Below are positions 16,582-24,974 of a stretch of 38,359 nucleotides of DNA, piece by piece. A program made the translations under genes and the position numbers. Location: assembly GCA_949298505.1 (NCBI GenBank), contig CASFWW010000025.1, positions 1 to 38,359 of the forward strand, written 5' to 3'. The notes beneath the pieces were generated by a model, which saw only the letters and a program-made list of their open reading frames with translations, did not search any database and was not told where the DNA came from. Each line of letters starts with the position of its first letter. Position 1 is the first letter of the stretch. Source of the DNA: Ornithoclostridium sp949298505 (GTDB lineage Bacteria > Bacillota > Clostridia > Christensenellales > UBA3700).

Positions 16582-16610
16582 AAAAAAACTCCGTCTCGTG
16601 TGAGACGGAG
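16582..16610 (-). terminator. terminator of secG
   Basis: CTCCGTCTC and GAGACGGAG (16589-16610) form a perfect 9-bp stem with a 4-base loop; seven T follow on the minus strand (16588-16582). Confidence 0.9.
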
Positions 16611-16632
16611 CTGAAATTCTTTTGTTTCTTCG

Positions 16633-16929
16633 TTATCTCTTGACTATGAAGAACACGACCGCGAGCACCAGCATGAGCACGAAGCAGACCGCCGTGAGCT
16701 TTTTGAGCACGCTCTCTCTGCTTCTGGACTTGTTCTTGTCCGCATACGTATCCGTTTTTTCATCTCCGCCCAGACTTCCTATATTGTCATTGGTTCCTTT
16801 CTGCATCAGTACAAAGACGATACCGCAGATGCCTATCACAGCCATCAGTATCATCAAAAGCGGCTCAAGCCACTGAGAAACTTCATACGGAACGTTTGCT
16901 ATCGCACCGAGCGTATATACGATATTCAT
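16633..16929 (-). CDS. secG: preprotein translocase subunit SecG
   Basis: A 98-residue subunit of the SecYEG channel. Two hydrophobic helices (about residues 20-42 and 76-96) flank the conserved loop with GIVFVLMQKGTNDNIGSLGG. The ATG at 16929 is preferred to one 45 bases upstream because GGAGGGG lies just before it. Own promoter (16965-16993) and terminator make it a single-gene unit. Confidence 0.93.
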   Translation of the reverse strand: MNIVYTLGAIANVPYEVSQWLEPLLMILMAVIGICGIVFVLMQKGTNDNIGSLGGDEKTDTYADKNKSRSRESVLKKLTAVCFVLMLVLAVVFFIVKR

Positions 16930-16964
16930 TGAGAATACCCCTCCGATTTTATGATTGCTAAAAC

Positions 16965-16993
16965 ATAATAGCACACCGATAAAGATTTATCAA
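16965..16993 (-). promoter_or_regulatory. promoter of secG
   Basis: Minus-strand TTGATA (16993-16988), 17 bases, TATTAT (16970-16965). Confidence 0.7.
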
Positions 16994-17028
16994 GCGTTTT
17001 TACAGTATTTTTTATGTATGGAGAATAA

Positions 17029-17136
17029 ATGCGGGCGGCAAAGTCTGAAAAGTCCTATACACATCTGCGCCGGGAAACGGCATATTATGCACAAGGCGCG
17101 AATTTTCGCCGCCCTATCTCTGAAACGGAGGAGTAA
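17029..17136 (+). CDS. putative 35-residue leader ORF upstream of the ferritin-like gene
   Basis: ATG at 17029 is preceded by GGAG six bases upstream. The frame runs 35 codons and ends in TAA at 17134-17136, one base before the ferritin-like ATG and inside that gene's ribosome binding region. The peptide is basic at the start and ends ISETEE; I recognise no family. The geometry suggests translational coupling, but a chance ORF of this size cannot be excluded. Confidence 0.4.
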   Translation: MRAAKSEKSYTHLRRETAYYAQGANFRRPISETEE

Positions 17137-17137
17137 A

Positions 17138-17641
17138 ATGACAAATTTTCAGACATTTGCAAGCGATCTGCCCTACCCGGAACTCACAGTGTATTCCGTC
17201 TCCCGCGGCGACGTGACCGCGCTGACCGACGATTACGCCGGAAGGGAAAGCGAGACGACCGCGATAATGCAATACGCATACCAAAGCTACATATTGAAAG
17301 AAAAATACCCTGAAGTCGCAAAGGTCCTGGAAAGAATCGCGATCGTAGAAATGTCGCACCACGAAATGCTGGCTGAAGCGATAATCCAAAGCGGCGGCGA
17401 TCCCGTTATCGCGGGCAGACATTGTTTCTGGTCCGGGAGCGCGGTCAATTATGCGGAAGACCTGTGTTCCGTACTCAAAGCCGATCTTCAAGGCGAACTG
17501 AACGCGATCGCCGCCTACAAACGCACGATCGCCGCGCTTTCCAACAAGTCGATAGTCGCGCTTATCGAAAGGATAATCCTCGACGAAGAACTGCACGTGA
17601 AGATATTCAAAAAGCTTATCGAAGAATACGGATGTAGATAA
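17138..17641 (+). CDS. ferritin-like diiron (or dimanganese) protein
   Basis: A 167-residue four-helix protein of the ferritin-like superfamily. Metal-site motifs are paired as expected: a Glu in helix 1 (residues 37-39), E71-MS-H74 in helix 2, Glu120 in helix 3 and E150-EL-H153 in helix 4. Members near this size act in peroxide or iron handling (rubrerythrin-like or Mn-catalase-like); there is no rubredoxin domain here, so rubrerythrin proper is excluded. AGGAG precedes the ATG at 17138; upstream in-frame starts lack a ribosome binding site. It is the only plus-strand gene among minus-strand neighbours and shares its downstream terminator with the convergent gene. Substrate and metal are not determinable. 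Confidence 0.82.
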   Translation: MTNFQTFASDLPYPELTVYSVSRGDVTALTDDYAGRESETTAIMQYAYQSYILKEKYPEVAKVLERIAIVEMSHHEMLAEAIIQSGGDPVIAGRHCFWSGSAVNYAEDLCSVLKADLQGELNAIAAYKRTIAALSNKSIVALIERIILDEELHVKIFKKLIEEYGCR

Positions 17642-17666
17642 AAAAGCCCCTTTTCGGGGCTTTTTT
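17641..17666. terminator. bidirectional terminator between convergent genes
   Basis: AAAAAGCCCC and GGGGCTTTTT pair around a 5-base loop (17641-17665). It overlaps the stop codons of both the ferritin-like gene (+) and the unknown anchored-protein gene (-). Confidence 0.88.
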
Positions 17667-18441
17667 ATCTGAAAAACTGCGAAAGTCCGACAAGTATCTC
17701 TTTGTATCTGCAAGGATCGAACTCCGTTATTTCAACGCCCTGCGAGATGTCGGCTTCCCCGCTCTCGGCATATGCGATCGCCTCTTCTTCGCTTACCGTT
17801 ATTTTATAGAAAACCGCTTCTTTTTCAAGTTTATCGAAATAAACGTAAAGGTATTTCCCGTTGCTATCGTAATTTATAAGCGAAAAACGATATCCTTCGT
17901 TATCTCCCGCCTCCTTACCTGACGCCGTTTCCGCTTTCAACTGTGCCGCGGCGTTGCGGTTTTCGTCGTCGTTTTTGTATTTAGGTCTGTCTATTCTTAC
18001 GGGATTCAGCTTGTCGACGTGTTCTTCGCCCCAACGGTTATCGCTGAGAAACTGCGTGAATTCGGGATTATCTTCTGTCGGATCGTCGGTGCAGATGGCA
18101 AAATTTTCGCTTTCAATGATATAGCTGTAGGAGTCCTGTTCAAACATGCAGATAAGATATATGTTTTCTATTGCATTTTCGCTGGGGGTCTTATTTGCGT
18201 ATTTCTGATGGTTATCGCTCAGTACTATTCTGTAAAGAACATGGCCTTTTCCGTCGTTTTCCACTGTTACGACAGTTGTCTGTCCGCAGAAAGGACTGAC
18301 GTCTTCAAGATAGTAGTCTTGCGCCTTTGCCCACGGCGGAGTGGACATTCTGCCCAGAAAGTAACAGATAACTATTATAATGACTACGACAAGAACTGCG
18401 ACGATAAACGCAAAACCGAGTTTCTTCAAAATCTTCGCCAT
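17665..18441 (-). CDS. unknown membrane-anchored protein
   Basis: Not recognised. The 258 residues consist of a short basic cytoplasmic start, one long hydrophobic helix (about residues 8-32) and a soluble, acidic, presumably extracellular domain of about 220 residues without repeats or known motifs. The ATG at 18441 is chosen because GGGG lies six bases upstream; an ATG 21 bases further upstream has none and lies right behind the -10 box. It has a clean promoter (18461-18489) and ends at a terminator shared with the ferritin-like gene. Nothing in the context gives a role. Confidence 0.82.
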   Translation of the reverse strand: MAKILKKLGFAFIVAVLVVVIIIVICYFLGRMSTPPWAKAQDYYLEDVSPFCGQTTVVTVENDGKGHVLYRIVLSDNHQKYANKTPSENAIENIYLICMFEQDSYSYIIESENFAICTDDPTEDNPEFTQFLSDNRWGEEHVDKLNPVRIDRPKYKNDDENRNAAAQLKAETASGKEAGDNEGYRFSLINYDSNGKYLYVYFDKLEKEAVFYKITVSEEEAIAYAESGEADISQGVEITEFDPCRYKEILVGLSQFFR

Positions 18442-18460
18442 AAATCCCCTTTTTTTATTC

Positions 18461-18489
18461 ATTATATTTTAAAACGTACGATTTTTCAA
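18461..18489 (-). promoter_or_regulatory. promoter of the unknown anchored-protein gene
   Basis: Minus-strand TTGAAA (18489-18484), 17 bases, TATAAT (18466-18461). Confidence 0.75.
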
Positions 18490-18513
18490 TACCTCGGCGA
18501 AAAATCTTCGGAC

Positions 18514-18543
18514 AAAAAAACGGAAGCCCGATAATGACTTCCG
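18514..18543 (-). terminator. terminator of the phosphohexomutase gene
   Basis: CGGAAG and CTTCCG form a 6-bp stem with an 11-base loop (18521-18543), followed by seven T on the minus strand (18520-18514). Confidence 0.7.
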
Positions 18544-18577
18544 TTGATTTTAAAAGCATATTCAGTAGTCCTGAGTC

Positions 18578-20323
18578 TTAAAGCAACTTGCCTTCCGCAG
18601 CTTCGAGCACCTCTTTTCTGCGTTCGTCGGCATCCTTGGCGGTCTTTGCGTTGACGGACACGTATACTTTGAGCTTGGGTTCCGTTCCGCTGGGTCTTAT
18701 GCACACCCACTCGTCGTTGCCGAGCGTATATTTTATGACGTTGGTCTCGGGCAGGGTTATAGGCGCGGTCTTTCCGTCCGCAAAAGTCTCCACCCTCTTT
18801 TTGAAATCCAGCTTGGAAACCGTCTTTATGCCCGCAAACTCGGTGAAATATTCCGCTCTCGCCTTTTCCATGATGTCAGCCATCTTCTGCATGCCGTCGA
18901 GACCTTTGAACGCGAACGACTTGCTTGTCTCAGCGAAATAACCGTAGGTCTCGAATATCTCCTGCAATCTGTCGTAAAGCTTCTTGCCCTTGTACTGGTA
19001 ATAGCACACCATCTCTGAGAAAAGCATGCTGGCGACTACTGCGTCCTTATCCCTCGCGTGAGTGCCCGAAAGGTAGCCGTAGCTTTCTTCGTAACCGAAC
19101 ATGAAGGTGTGTTTGCCGCTGACTTCCCACTCCTTTATCTTCTCGCCTATGAACTTGAAGCCGGTCAGCACGTCGAAAACCGTCATGCCGTAATTCCTGG
19201 CGATCTTGTCCGCAAGGCTGGTCGTGACTATCGTCTTGACCACAGCGCCGTTGGCGGGCAGATCTCCTCTCTCTTTGTGTCTCAAAAGGATATAATCGAG
19301 AAGGAGCGCGCCTATCTGGTTGCCGGTAAGCAAAGTGAACTCGCCCTTGTCGTCTCTGACCGCAACGCCCATACGGTCGCAGTCGGGGTCGGTGCCGATG
19401 ACTACGTCCGCGCTTATCTTGTCCGCAAGTTTTATGCCCAGTCTGAGCGCGTCCGGCTGTTCGGGATTGGGCATAACGACGGTCGAAAATTCGGTGTCGG
19501 GATTTTTCTGCTCCTCTACGACTTCGACCTTTATACCCATACGCGAAAGCATGGTCGTGACGGGCACGTATCCGCTGCCGTGTATCGGGCTGTATACCAG
19601 TTTCATCTTTGCGCCTTCAGCGGCGACCGCTTCGGGAGACAGAGAAAGTTTTGAGATCTCGGCATAATAATCTTCGTCAAGGCTCTTGCCTATAACGGTG
19701 ATACAGTCGTTAAGTTTAAATCCGTCCTTTCCTTTTATCTCGCTTCTGTCCGTAGTGACTACGTCCGCAAGCTTTATACCGAAATAATCCGTCTTGTCGA
19801 TAAAGTCGACGACTACCGCGGTAGCCTCAGGCGACATCTGCGCGCCGTCCTCGCCGTATACCTTGTAGCCGTTGTATTCCTTCGGATTGTGGCTTGCGGT
19901 TATCATGACGCCCGCGATCGCGTTGGTGTGTCTGACGGCGTAACTGCACATAGGCACCGGTCTGACGTCCTCGAAAAGCCTCACGTTTATCTTGTTCGCC
20001 GCAAGTACGCGCGCCGTTATCAACGCAAATTCAAAGCTCATTCGCCTGGTGTCGTATGAGACGACGACCCCTCTTTCCGCCTCAGCCCTGCCGAGCCCGT
20101 TCACATAATCCGCAAGACCTTTCGTCGCACGGGCGACCGTGTATACGTTCATGTTGGAAATGCCGAGCGCGATCGTACCTCTCATTCCCGCCGTGCCGAA
20201 TGCGAGCGGCAAGGTGAATCTTTCCTTTATCTCCTTGTCGTCGTCCGCAATCGCGAAAAGCTCTTTCTTTTCCTCTGCGGAACAGTTCTCGACCCACGTC
20301 GCGTAAGTCTGTTTGTAATCCAT
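18578..20323 (-). CDS. phospho-sugar mutase (phosphoglucomutase/phosphomannomutase)
   Basis: A 581-residue alpha-D-phosphohexomutase interconverting glucose (or mannose) 1- and 6-phosphates. The phosphoserine is Ser144 in TASHNPKEYNGYK, the Mg2+ loop is D312-PDCDR and the phosphate-binding loop near the C-terminus is RPSGTEPKLKVYV. The length and the GTAGMRG entry (residues 43-49) match the larger PgcA/YhxB-type enzymes of Bacillota rather than the ~450-residue GlmM. GGAGGGAG precedes the ATG. It lies 52 bases after the antiporter gene with no terminator between, so they may be co-transcribed. Its likely role is supplying glucose 1-phosphate for glycogen or wall glycolipids. Confidence 0.93.
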   Translation of the reverse strand: MDYKQTYATWVENCSAEEKKELFAIADDDKEIKERFTLPLAFGTAGMRGTIALGISNMNVYTVARATKGLADYVNGLGRAEAERGVVVSYDTRRMSFEFALITARVLAANKINVRLFEDVRPVPMCSYAVRHTNAIAGVMITASHNPKEYNGYKVYGEDGAQMSPEATAVVVDFIDKTDYFGIKLADVVTTDRSEIKGKDGFKLNDCITVIGKSLDEDYYAEISKLSLSPEAVAAEGAKMKLVYSPIHGSGYVPVTTMLSRMGIKVEVVEEQKNPDTEFSTVVMPNPEQPDALRLGIKLADKISADVVIGTDPDCDRMGVAVRDDKGEFTLLTGNQIGALLLDYILLRHKERGDLPANGAVVKTIVTTSLADKIARNYGMTVFDVLTGFKFIGEKIKEWEVSGKHTFMFGYEESYGYLSGTHARDKDAVVASMLFSEMVCYYQYKGKKLYDRLQEIFETYGYFAETSKSFAFKGLDGMQKMADIMEKARAEYFTEFAGIKTVSKLDFKKRVETFADGKTAPITLPETNVIKYTLGNDEWVCIRPSGTEPKLKVYVSVNAKTAKDADERRKEVLEAAEGKLL

Positions 20324-20375
20324 TTTCTCCCTCCGTGACGGACGTCACGTCCGCCGAAATTATTCTACCCGTATA

Positions 20376-21419
20376 TTATAACACAACGCAAAGTATATTG
20401 TACACTATAAATCCTAAATATAACGCAAGCATCGCAAAGCCCTGCGGTCTGTATGTTTTTCCAGTAAAAACAGAGGGCAGGACAAGTATCGCGGTTATCG
20501 CGAGAGAGACCCACACCGCGACGTTTCCCGTGACGGCGTCGACCGGGAGCGCGCTGCCGGTGATACAGGCGACCAGCCCTGAAAGCAGAGTCGCATTTAT
20601 CACGTTCGCACCTATGATATTGCCGAGTCCTATATCCGAAGCGCCTTTTCTCAGCGAAGTCAGCGCGGTGGCGAGTTCGGGAAGCGAAGTTCCGACGGCA
20701 ACCACCGTTATCCCGATAAGCTGCTGAGGTATGCCCGCCTCAATGCAGAGGCTCTGCGCGTTGTCCACAAGAAGGGTCGCGCCGAGCGCGATCGCCGCCG
20801 CGCCCAGGACGAAAAACGCAACGTCTCTGCCTCTGACCTTTTTGCGCAGCTCAATGCCGGACTCTTTTACGGCAACGCCGGACAACGGACTTTCAGACCT
20901 GAAAGCCGCCGCTTCGTAAATGTTCAGACCGGTGAAAAGAACGAAAAGCGCAAGAAGAACGATCCCTTCCCACAGCGATATCTCTCCGCCCGTAACCGAA
21001 AAAACCGCAAGAAGCGCAGTGACGAAAACGAGGAATATCCCCTTCGCGGCAAAACCTTTCCCGGCGCGCGGAGGTCTTGTAAGCATGCCAATGCCGAGGA
21101 TCAGCCCTGCGTTGCACATCATCGACCCGACCGCGTTGCCGACGGCGAGAGAATTGTACCCGGCGGTAAGCGCGGCGTCGCTTTCAGTCATCCCTTTTAC
21201 GACCGACGTCGCGGAAGTGATTATCTCAGGGAGCGTAGTCCCGACTGAAACCACCGTCGCGCCGATTATTATTTCCGGCACTCTGAGCGCGCGGGCGACG
21301 TTAACGCTCGCGTCGACGAAGATATCCCCGCCTTTTATTATCAATATAAGCCCTACGGCAAGCAAAAGCGCGTCTGCGGCGATCCCGAAAGCGCCGCCGG
21401 TTGAAAAAGACAGATCCAT
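20376..21419 (-). CDS. calcium/sodium antiporter (CaCA family, YrbG-like)
   Basis: A 347-residue membrane exchanger with ten predicted helices. The two inverted alpha repeats are plain: GATVVSVGTTLPEIITSATS near residues 53-72 and GITVVAVGTSLPELATALTS in the second half, each carrying the cation-binding acidic residue. Such proteins expel Ca2+ in exchange for Na+ or H+. A hydrophilic loop near the middle (FRSESPLSGVAVKESGIE) separates the halves. The ATG has only a weak GGGG upstream. It precedes the phosphohexomutase gene. Confidence 0.92.
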   Translation of the reverse strand: MDLSFSTGGAFGIAADALLLAVGLILIIKGGDIFVDASVNVARALRVPEIIIGATVVSVGTTLPEIITSATSVVKGMTESDAALTAGYNSLAVGNAVGSMMCNAGLILGIGMLTRPPRAGKGFAAKGIFLVFVTALLAVFSVTGGEISLWEGIVLLALFVLFTGLNIYEAAAFRSESPLSGVAVKESGIELRKKVRGRDVAFFVLGAAAIALGATLLVDNAQSLCIEAGIPQQLIGITVVAVGTSLPELATALTSLRKGASDIGLGNIIGANVINATLLSGLVACITGSALPVDAVTGNVAVWVSLAITAILVLPSVFTGKTYRPQGFAMLALYLGFIVYNILCVVL

Positions 21420-21451
21420 ATCGTACCCCGCACGGTTTGTTCGGTATATTG

Positions 21452-21546
21452 TATAATACGGAGCGGAAATTATTCCGCCCTTTTGTCTCTGCCGTGATCG
21501 AAAGGCGCGTTCGACGCCCCGGTTTCAGGCAGGCTGAAACTTTTTT
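21452..21546 (+). ncRNA. possible short structured transcript ending at an orphan terminator
   Basis: On the plus strand TATAAT (21452-21457) is followed by a hairpin GCGGAA-ATTA-TTCCGC and then by GTTTCAG...CTGAAAC with a T run (21522-21546), which is a good terminator facing plus. Both neighbouring genes are on the minus strand, so no plus-strand gene needs it. No -35 box is convincing. It may be a small RNA or simply unexplained; the terminator is the solid part. Confidence 0.35.
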
Positions 21547-21597
21547 CGTCTGCCGGCAATTGTCAAATAATTTTCATGCCCGTGTTTGTTAAACGCT

Positions 21598-22533
21598 TTA
21601 ATCGTAAGAATTCCTTACCAGAACTTTCGCCGCCACTCCTCTGTAAACGTCGCGCCTGACGGTCTTTTTTTCTATCTCGTCGCCGCCGAGGTATACGTGC
21701 ATGACAAGCTCTGTCACATAGCCGTTCTTTGCCGGCGAGATCTGCTTGCTCTCAAGCCCTCCCTCGATGTAGTCCACGTATTCCAGCACCGGTTCGGGCG
21801 GCGGGGTCTTTTCTATCAGCCTGCTTTCGTAGCGGTAGACGTATTCTCCCAGCACCCCGTAGACGTCGAACCTCACCCTGTTCCCCGTCACGGTCGCGTT
21901 GACCACGACGTCCGCTCCGCTGTCGTTGACAAGCACCAGGTCGATCCAGTCGGAAACCGTTGCGTCTCTCGACATTTCGCAGTAAGAGGACGGCAGCGAG
22001 TGCGCGCGTACGCTGACCACCCCGAGACCCGCCGTGATCCACGCGTTGTAAAGCGTGGTCGAAACCTGACACACTCCTCCCCCGACGCCGGGAACGTACT
22101 CCCCGTTCTCTATCACTTTGGCTTCCCTGTAACCGTTTTCCACCGTGCGTCTGCCCACTACGCCGTTGAAAGACAATTCCTCTCCCGCCCCCACTCTGTA
22201 ATAACAGAAGTTCTTGCAGGCGAGCGCGATGTTGTAGCTTCTCGCAGTCACGTTTTTGTCAAATGTCGTGGTATAACTCGCTATCAGCGCGGCGCTTTTT
22301 CTGCCCGTCGCTTCTTTTCTTTCCGTCCTTTCCGGAGCGGCTTCTCGCCCTTCGGCTTCGCCTCTCGCAAAATGTCCCGAAGCCGCTTTTTCCTCCCCCT
22401 GCCCTCCGCTTTTGTCTGAAAACGAAACACAGGTCAGCCCTTCCCCCTCGCGAAAATTGCCGTATCCCGAAAAAGCGGAAGGCGCAAGCAAAAGCACAAT
22501 TGCTGTTATAATGACCGCAAACGTTTTTCTCAT
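21598..22533 (-). CDS. secreted VanW-family protein
   Basis: A 311-residue protein with an N-terminal signal or anchor helix (about residues 5-22), a low-complexity Glu/Arg-rich linker (about 30-80), the VanW domain and a C-terminal beta-rich, G5-like stretch. The VanW signature is clear: LSFNGVVGRRTVENGYREA and then VPGVGGGVCQVSTTLYNA. The molecular activity of VanW proteins is not established; they are cell-wall-associated in Bacillota and only sometimes linked to glycopeptide resistance, so no resistance should be inferred. There is no clear ribosome binding site. It lies downstream of the PHP gene but is separated from it by a terminator. Confidence 0.9.
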   Translation of the reverse strand: MRKTFAVIITAIVLLLAPSAFSGYGNFREGEGLTCVSFSDKSGGQGEEKAASGHFARGEAEGREAAPERTERKEATGRKSAALIASYTTTFDKNVTARSYNIALACKNFCYYRVGAGEELSFNGVVGRRTVENGYREAKVIENGEYVPGVGGGVCQVSTTLYNAWITAGLGVVSVRAHSLPSSYCEMSRDATVSDWIDLVLVNDSGADVVVNATVTGNRVRFDVYGVLGEYVYRYESRLIEKTPPPEPVLEYVDYIEGGLESKQISPAKNGYVTELVMHVYLGGDEIEKKTVRRDVYRGVAAKVLVRNSYD

Positions 22534-22617
22534 ACGTCTTTAGTCTGCGCCCGGGCTGCCGTTTATTACGCCCGTTTTCTGACAGTTTTTTCCTGAATTT
22601 TCCCTTTCGCAGACATG

Positions 22618-22641
22618 AAAAAAGCGGCTTTCCGCCGCTTT
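22618..22641 (-). terminator. terminator of the tilS-to-PHP operon
   Basis: AAAGCGGC and GCCGCTTT form an 8-bp stem with a 5-base loop, and a short T run follows on the minus strand. Confidence 0.75.
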
Positions 22642-22701
22642 CTGATCTTTGTAAAATATCTCCGGGCAGTCCGCCGGTCGGCAGGCTTTGCCGGAATTTG
22701 C

Positions 22702-23589
22702 TCAGCGCGTTCCGCCCTTGTCCTGCCTGTAAGGGCGCCTTTCACCGCGCCGGCTTTCAGGCTGTCTCCTTGCCGCGACAATGCCCAGCTTCTCAAGCGC
22801 GTACCTGTCAGGCGCGTAATCCACGTCGCCGAGCTCTACTCCTTTCTTGTTCGCGCCGTGATAATCCGTGCCGCCCGTCGCCGCAAGCCTCTCCCTTTTC
22901 GCTATCTCGTACAGTTTTGCCGTGTCTTCCGGGGTGTGAGTGGGGTACCAGACCTCGATGCCGTCAAGCCCGTAAGTCTTCAATCCGCCTATCAGATCTC
23001 CGAGGATCCCTTTCTGAAGGAACTGGAGCGGATGAGCTATGACCGCGACGCCGCCGGCGGATTTGATGAGTTTCACGCCTTCGAGCGGAGTTATCCTTTT
23101 CGACGGCACGTACGCAAGCCCTCTTTCGCCCAGATAACGGTCGAACGCTTCCGTGACGGTCTGGCAATAGCCTTTCGCAAGCAATTGCTTCGCAATGTGC
23201 ATACGCCCCACCGTGCCCGACCTGTCGAATATACTGCTTTCGTCCAGCTCTATATTGTATTTCTTCAGATTTGAAAGAATTGCTTTTATCCTCTCAGTGC
23301 GCTGAGCCTCTATCTGCGCCAGCCTTGCGCTCAGTTCGTCGGAATCGGGGTCCACGTTATATCCCAGCACGTGCACTTCGCAGATCGCATACGTGCTCAT
23401 CTCTATGCCGGGAAGCACTCTCAGCCCTTGTCTGCGACCCTCGGCGCATATTTCTTTCACGCCCTTGACCGTGTCGTGGTCGGTCAGCGCGATCAGACCG
23501 AGCCTTGCCGCCTTCGCCTTGAAAACGATCTCCTCAACGCCGTCCGTACCGTCAGAATATTTGCTGTGGATGTGAAGATCTGCTTTCAT
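22702..23589 (-). CDS. PHP-domain phosphoesterase (RNase AM / nucleoside bisphosphate phosphatase type)
   Basis: A 295-residue metal-dependent phosphoesterase. The PHP metal motifs are in order: DLHIHSKYSDG (residues 4-14), LTDHDT, the Glu of GIEMST, IAHP, and the C-terminal GTDYHG. Close relatives are the YciV/TrpH proteins, which release 5'-nucleotides from RNA ends or hydrolyse 3',5'-bisphosphates. GGGGAGG precedes the ATG, which overlaps the rmuC stop by four bases (ATGA), so the two are translationally coupled. It is the last gene of the tilS-hpt-cca-rmuC run, a set rich in nucleic-acid maintenance. The C-terminal ~25 residues are unusually Arg-rich and look unstructured. Confidence 0.9.
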   Translation of the reverse strand: MKADLHIHSKYSDGTDGVEEIVFKAKAARLGLIALTDHDTVKGVKEICAEGRRQGLRVLPGIEMSTYAICEVHVLGYNVDPDSDELSARLAQIEAQRTERIKAILSNLKKYNIELDESSIFDRSGTVGRMHIAKQLLAKGYCQTVTEAFDRYLGERGLAYVPSKRITPLEGVKLIKSAGGVAVIAHPLQFLQKGILGDLIGGLKTYGLDGIEVWYPTHTPEDTAKLYEIAKRERLAATGGTDYHGANKKGVELGDVDYAPDRYALEKLGIVAARRQPESRRGERRPYRQDKGGTR

Positions 23590-24974
23590 TCCGTATCCTC
23601 CCCGTTTGCGTCTCTGTCTGCGGCGACCTCTATCAGCGCGACTTCACCGCCGTCTATCTCGCCCACTTTTTTAAGGCGTTTGCCTATCATATCGTTGCGT
23701 TTGTCCAGGTCGTCTATCGCGCCGATGACCTTTTCCGCACGGCTCCTGACGGTGCCGAGAAGTTCGGTAAACTTTGCGAAGTCCGCTCTTATACCCGACA
23801 TCTGCTTGATGATCTCCGCGCTCTTTTTCTGTATCTTGAGCGAAGTGAAGCCCATCTGCAGACTGTTGAGCAGCGCGGTCACCGTGGTCGGTCCGCATAC
23901 GCTCACGCGGTATTTCGCCTGAAGATCCGCGATCAGCGCGCCATCTCTGATCACCTCTGCGAAAAGTCCTTCGTTGGGCAGATAAAGCATTGCGAAATTG
24001 GTGGTCCTGGGCGGCTTCACGTACTTTGCGTTTATGCTCTGCGCTTCCTGTCTGACACGTTCGAGCAGCTGCTTTCTCGCCGCCGCGACAGCCTGCGCGT
24101 CCCCTCTCTCGCTCGCGGCGATCAGATTCTCGTAGTCTGTGACGGGGAACTTCGCGTCGATTGGCAGATATACCTTTTCTCCCCCCTGACCGGGCATCAC
24201 GATGGCAAAGTCGACCCTTGTGTTTTCAGAACGCGCGATCATGAACTGCTTTTCGTACTGGTCGGGCGTCAGTATCTGATCCAGAAGACTTTCAAGCGAC
24301 ACTTCTCCCCAGTTTCCTCTTGCCTTTACGTTGGCAAATACACGGGTAAGGTTGTGCACGCTTCCCGTCAGTTCTTTCATCTCTCCGAAACTGCGCTGGA
24401 CGGACTCAAGGCTCTTGTTCACCTGCTCGAAAGCGTTCTTGACGCGGGTGTCCAGAGTTTCTGCAAGTTTTTCCTCCACCGTCTTTCTCATTTCGGTCAG
24501 CTGTTTTTCGTTGTCCTCGCGCACGTTCTTCAGATCTTCCGCGACCGATTTTCTCATGTCGTCCACGCTTGTCTTGAACTCTTTGCGCATCTGGTCCAGG
24601 CTTGCGGAAAACGCCGTCCTCGTCGCGTCCTCGTTCTCCTTGAGAAGCCTCCTCATATCTTCGAGCGCGCGGCTGACGTCGCCCTTGAAATCCCTGATGC
24701 TGTCTCCGAAAGCCTTGAGCTGAGTGTCGAGCGAAGTTACCGTGGCGGAATTCGCAGAAGTGAACGCCGCGACGACCACCTCTCTCGCCGCGCCCGTCTC
24801 CGTGCGCGTGTTCGCGTTTATAAGACTGACCGCGTCTCCTATGTTGTTGACGATCTCCTCAGTGCTTTTATCGTCCTTTTCCTTCTTTTTCCTGAAAGAC
24901 GCTATCACCGCGATCAGCGCGAATACGCACGCCGCCGCGGAAAACGCCACTGTAAGTATTTCGGGTATTGTCAT
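23586..24974 (-). CDS. rmuC: DNA recombination protein RmuC
   Basis: A 462-residue RmuC-family protein, thought to limit rearrangements at inverted repeats. It has an N-terminal membrane helix (about residues 5-27), a long coiled coil (about 60-215) and then the RmuC nuclease-like domain with VKARGNWGEVSLESLLDQIL and LPIDAKFPVTDYENL. The ATG at 24974 is chosen for its AAGGAGG and because the longer frame lies inside cca. It overlaps the cca stop by four bases upstream and the PHP start by four bases downstream. Confidence 0.93.
   Translation of the reverse strand: MTIPEILTVAFSAAACVFALIAVIASFRKKKEKDDKSTEEIVNNIGDAVSLINANTRTETGAAREVVVAAFTSANSATVTSLDTQLKAFGDSIRDFKGDVSRALEDMRRLLKENEDATRTAFSASLDQMRKEFKTSVDDMRKSVAEDLKNVREDNEKQLTEMRKTVEEKLAETLDTRVKNAFEQVNKSLESVQRSFGEMKELTGSVHNLTRVFANVKARGNWGEVSLESLLDQILTPDQYEKQFMIARSENTRVDFAIVMPGQGGEKVYLPIDAKFPVTDYENLIAASERGDAQAVAAARKQLLERVRQEAQSINAKYVKPPRTTNFAMLYLPNEGLFAEVIRDGALIADLQAKYRVSVCGPTTVTALLNSLQMGFTSLKIQKKSAEIIKQMSGIRADFAKFTELLGTVRSRAEKVIGAIDDLDKRNDMIGKRLKKVGEIDGGEVALIEVAADRDANGEDTE

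Noticed and set aside
16354..16588. tmRNA or an rnr remnant between secG and smpB
   Set aside because: No tRNA-like ends or tag sequence for tmRNA, and only short stop-bounded fragments that cannot be assigned to rnr.
22702..23042. Several long frames antisense to the PHP, rmuC, cca and tilS genes
   Set aside because: They are high-GC third-position shadows of well-supported genes on the minus strand.
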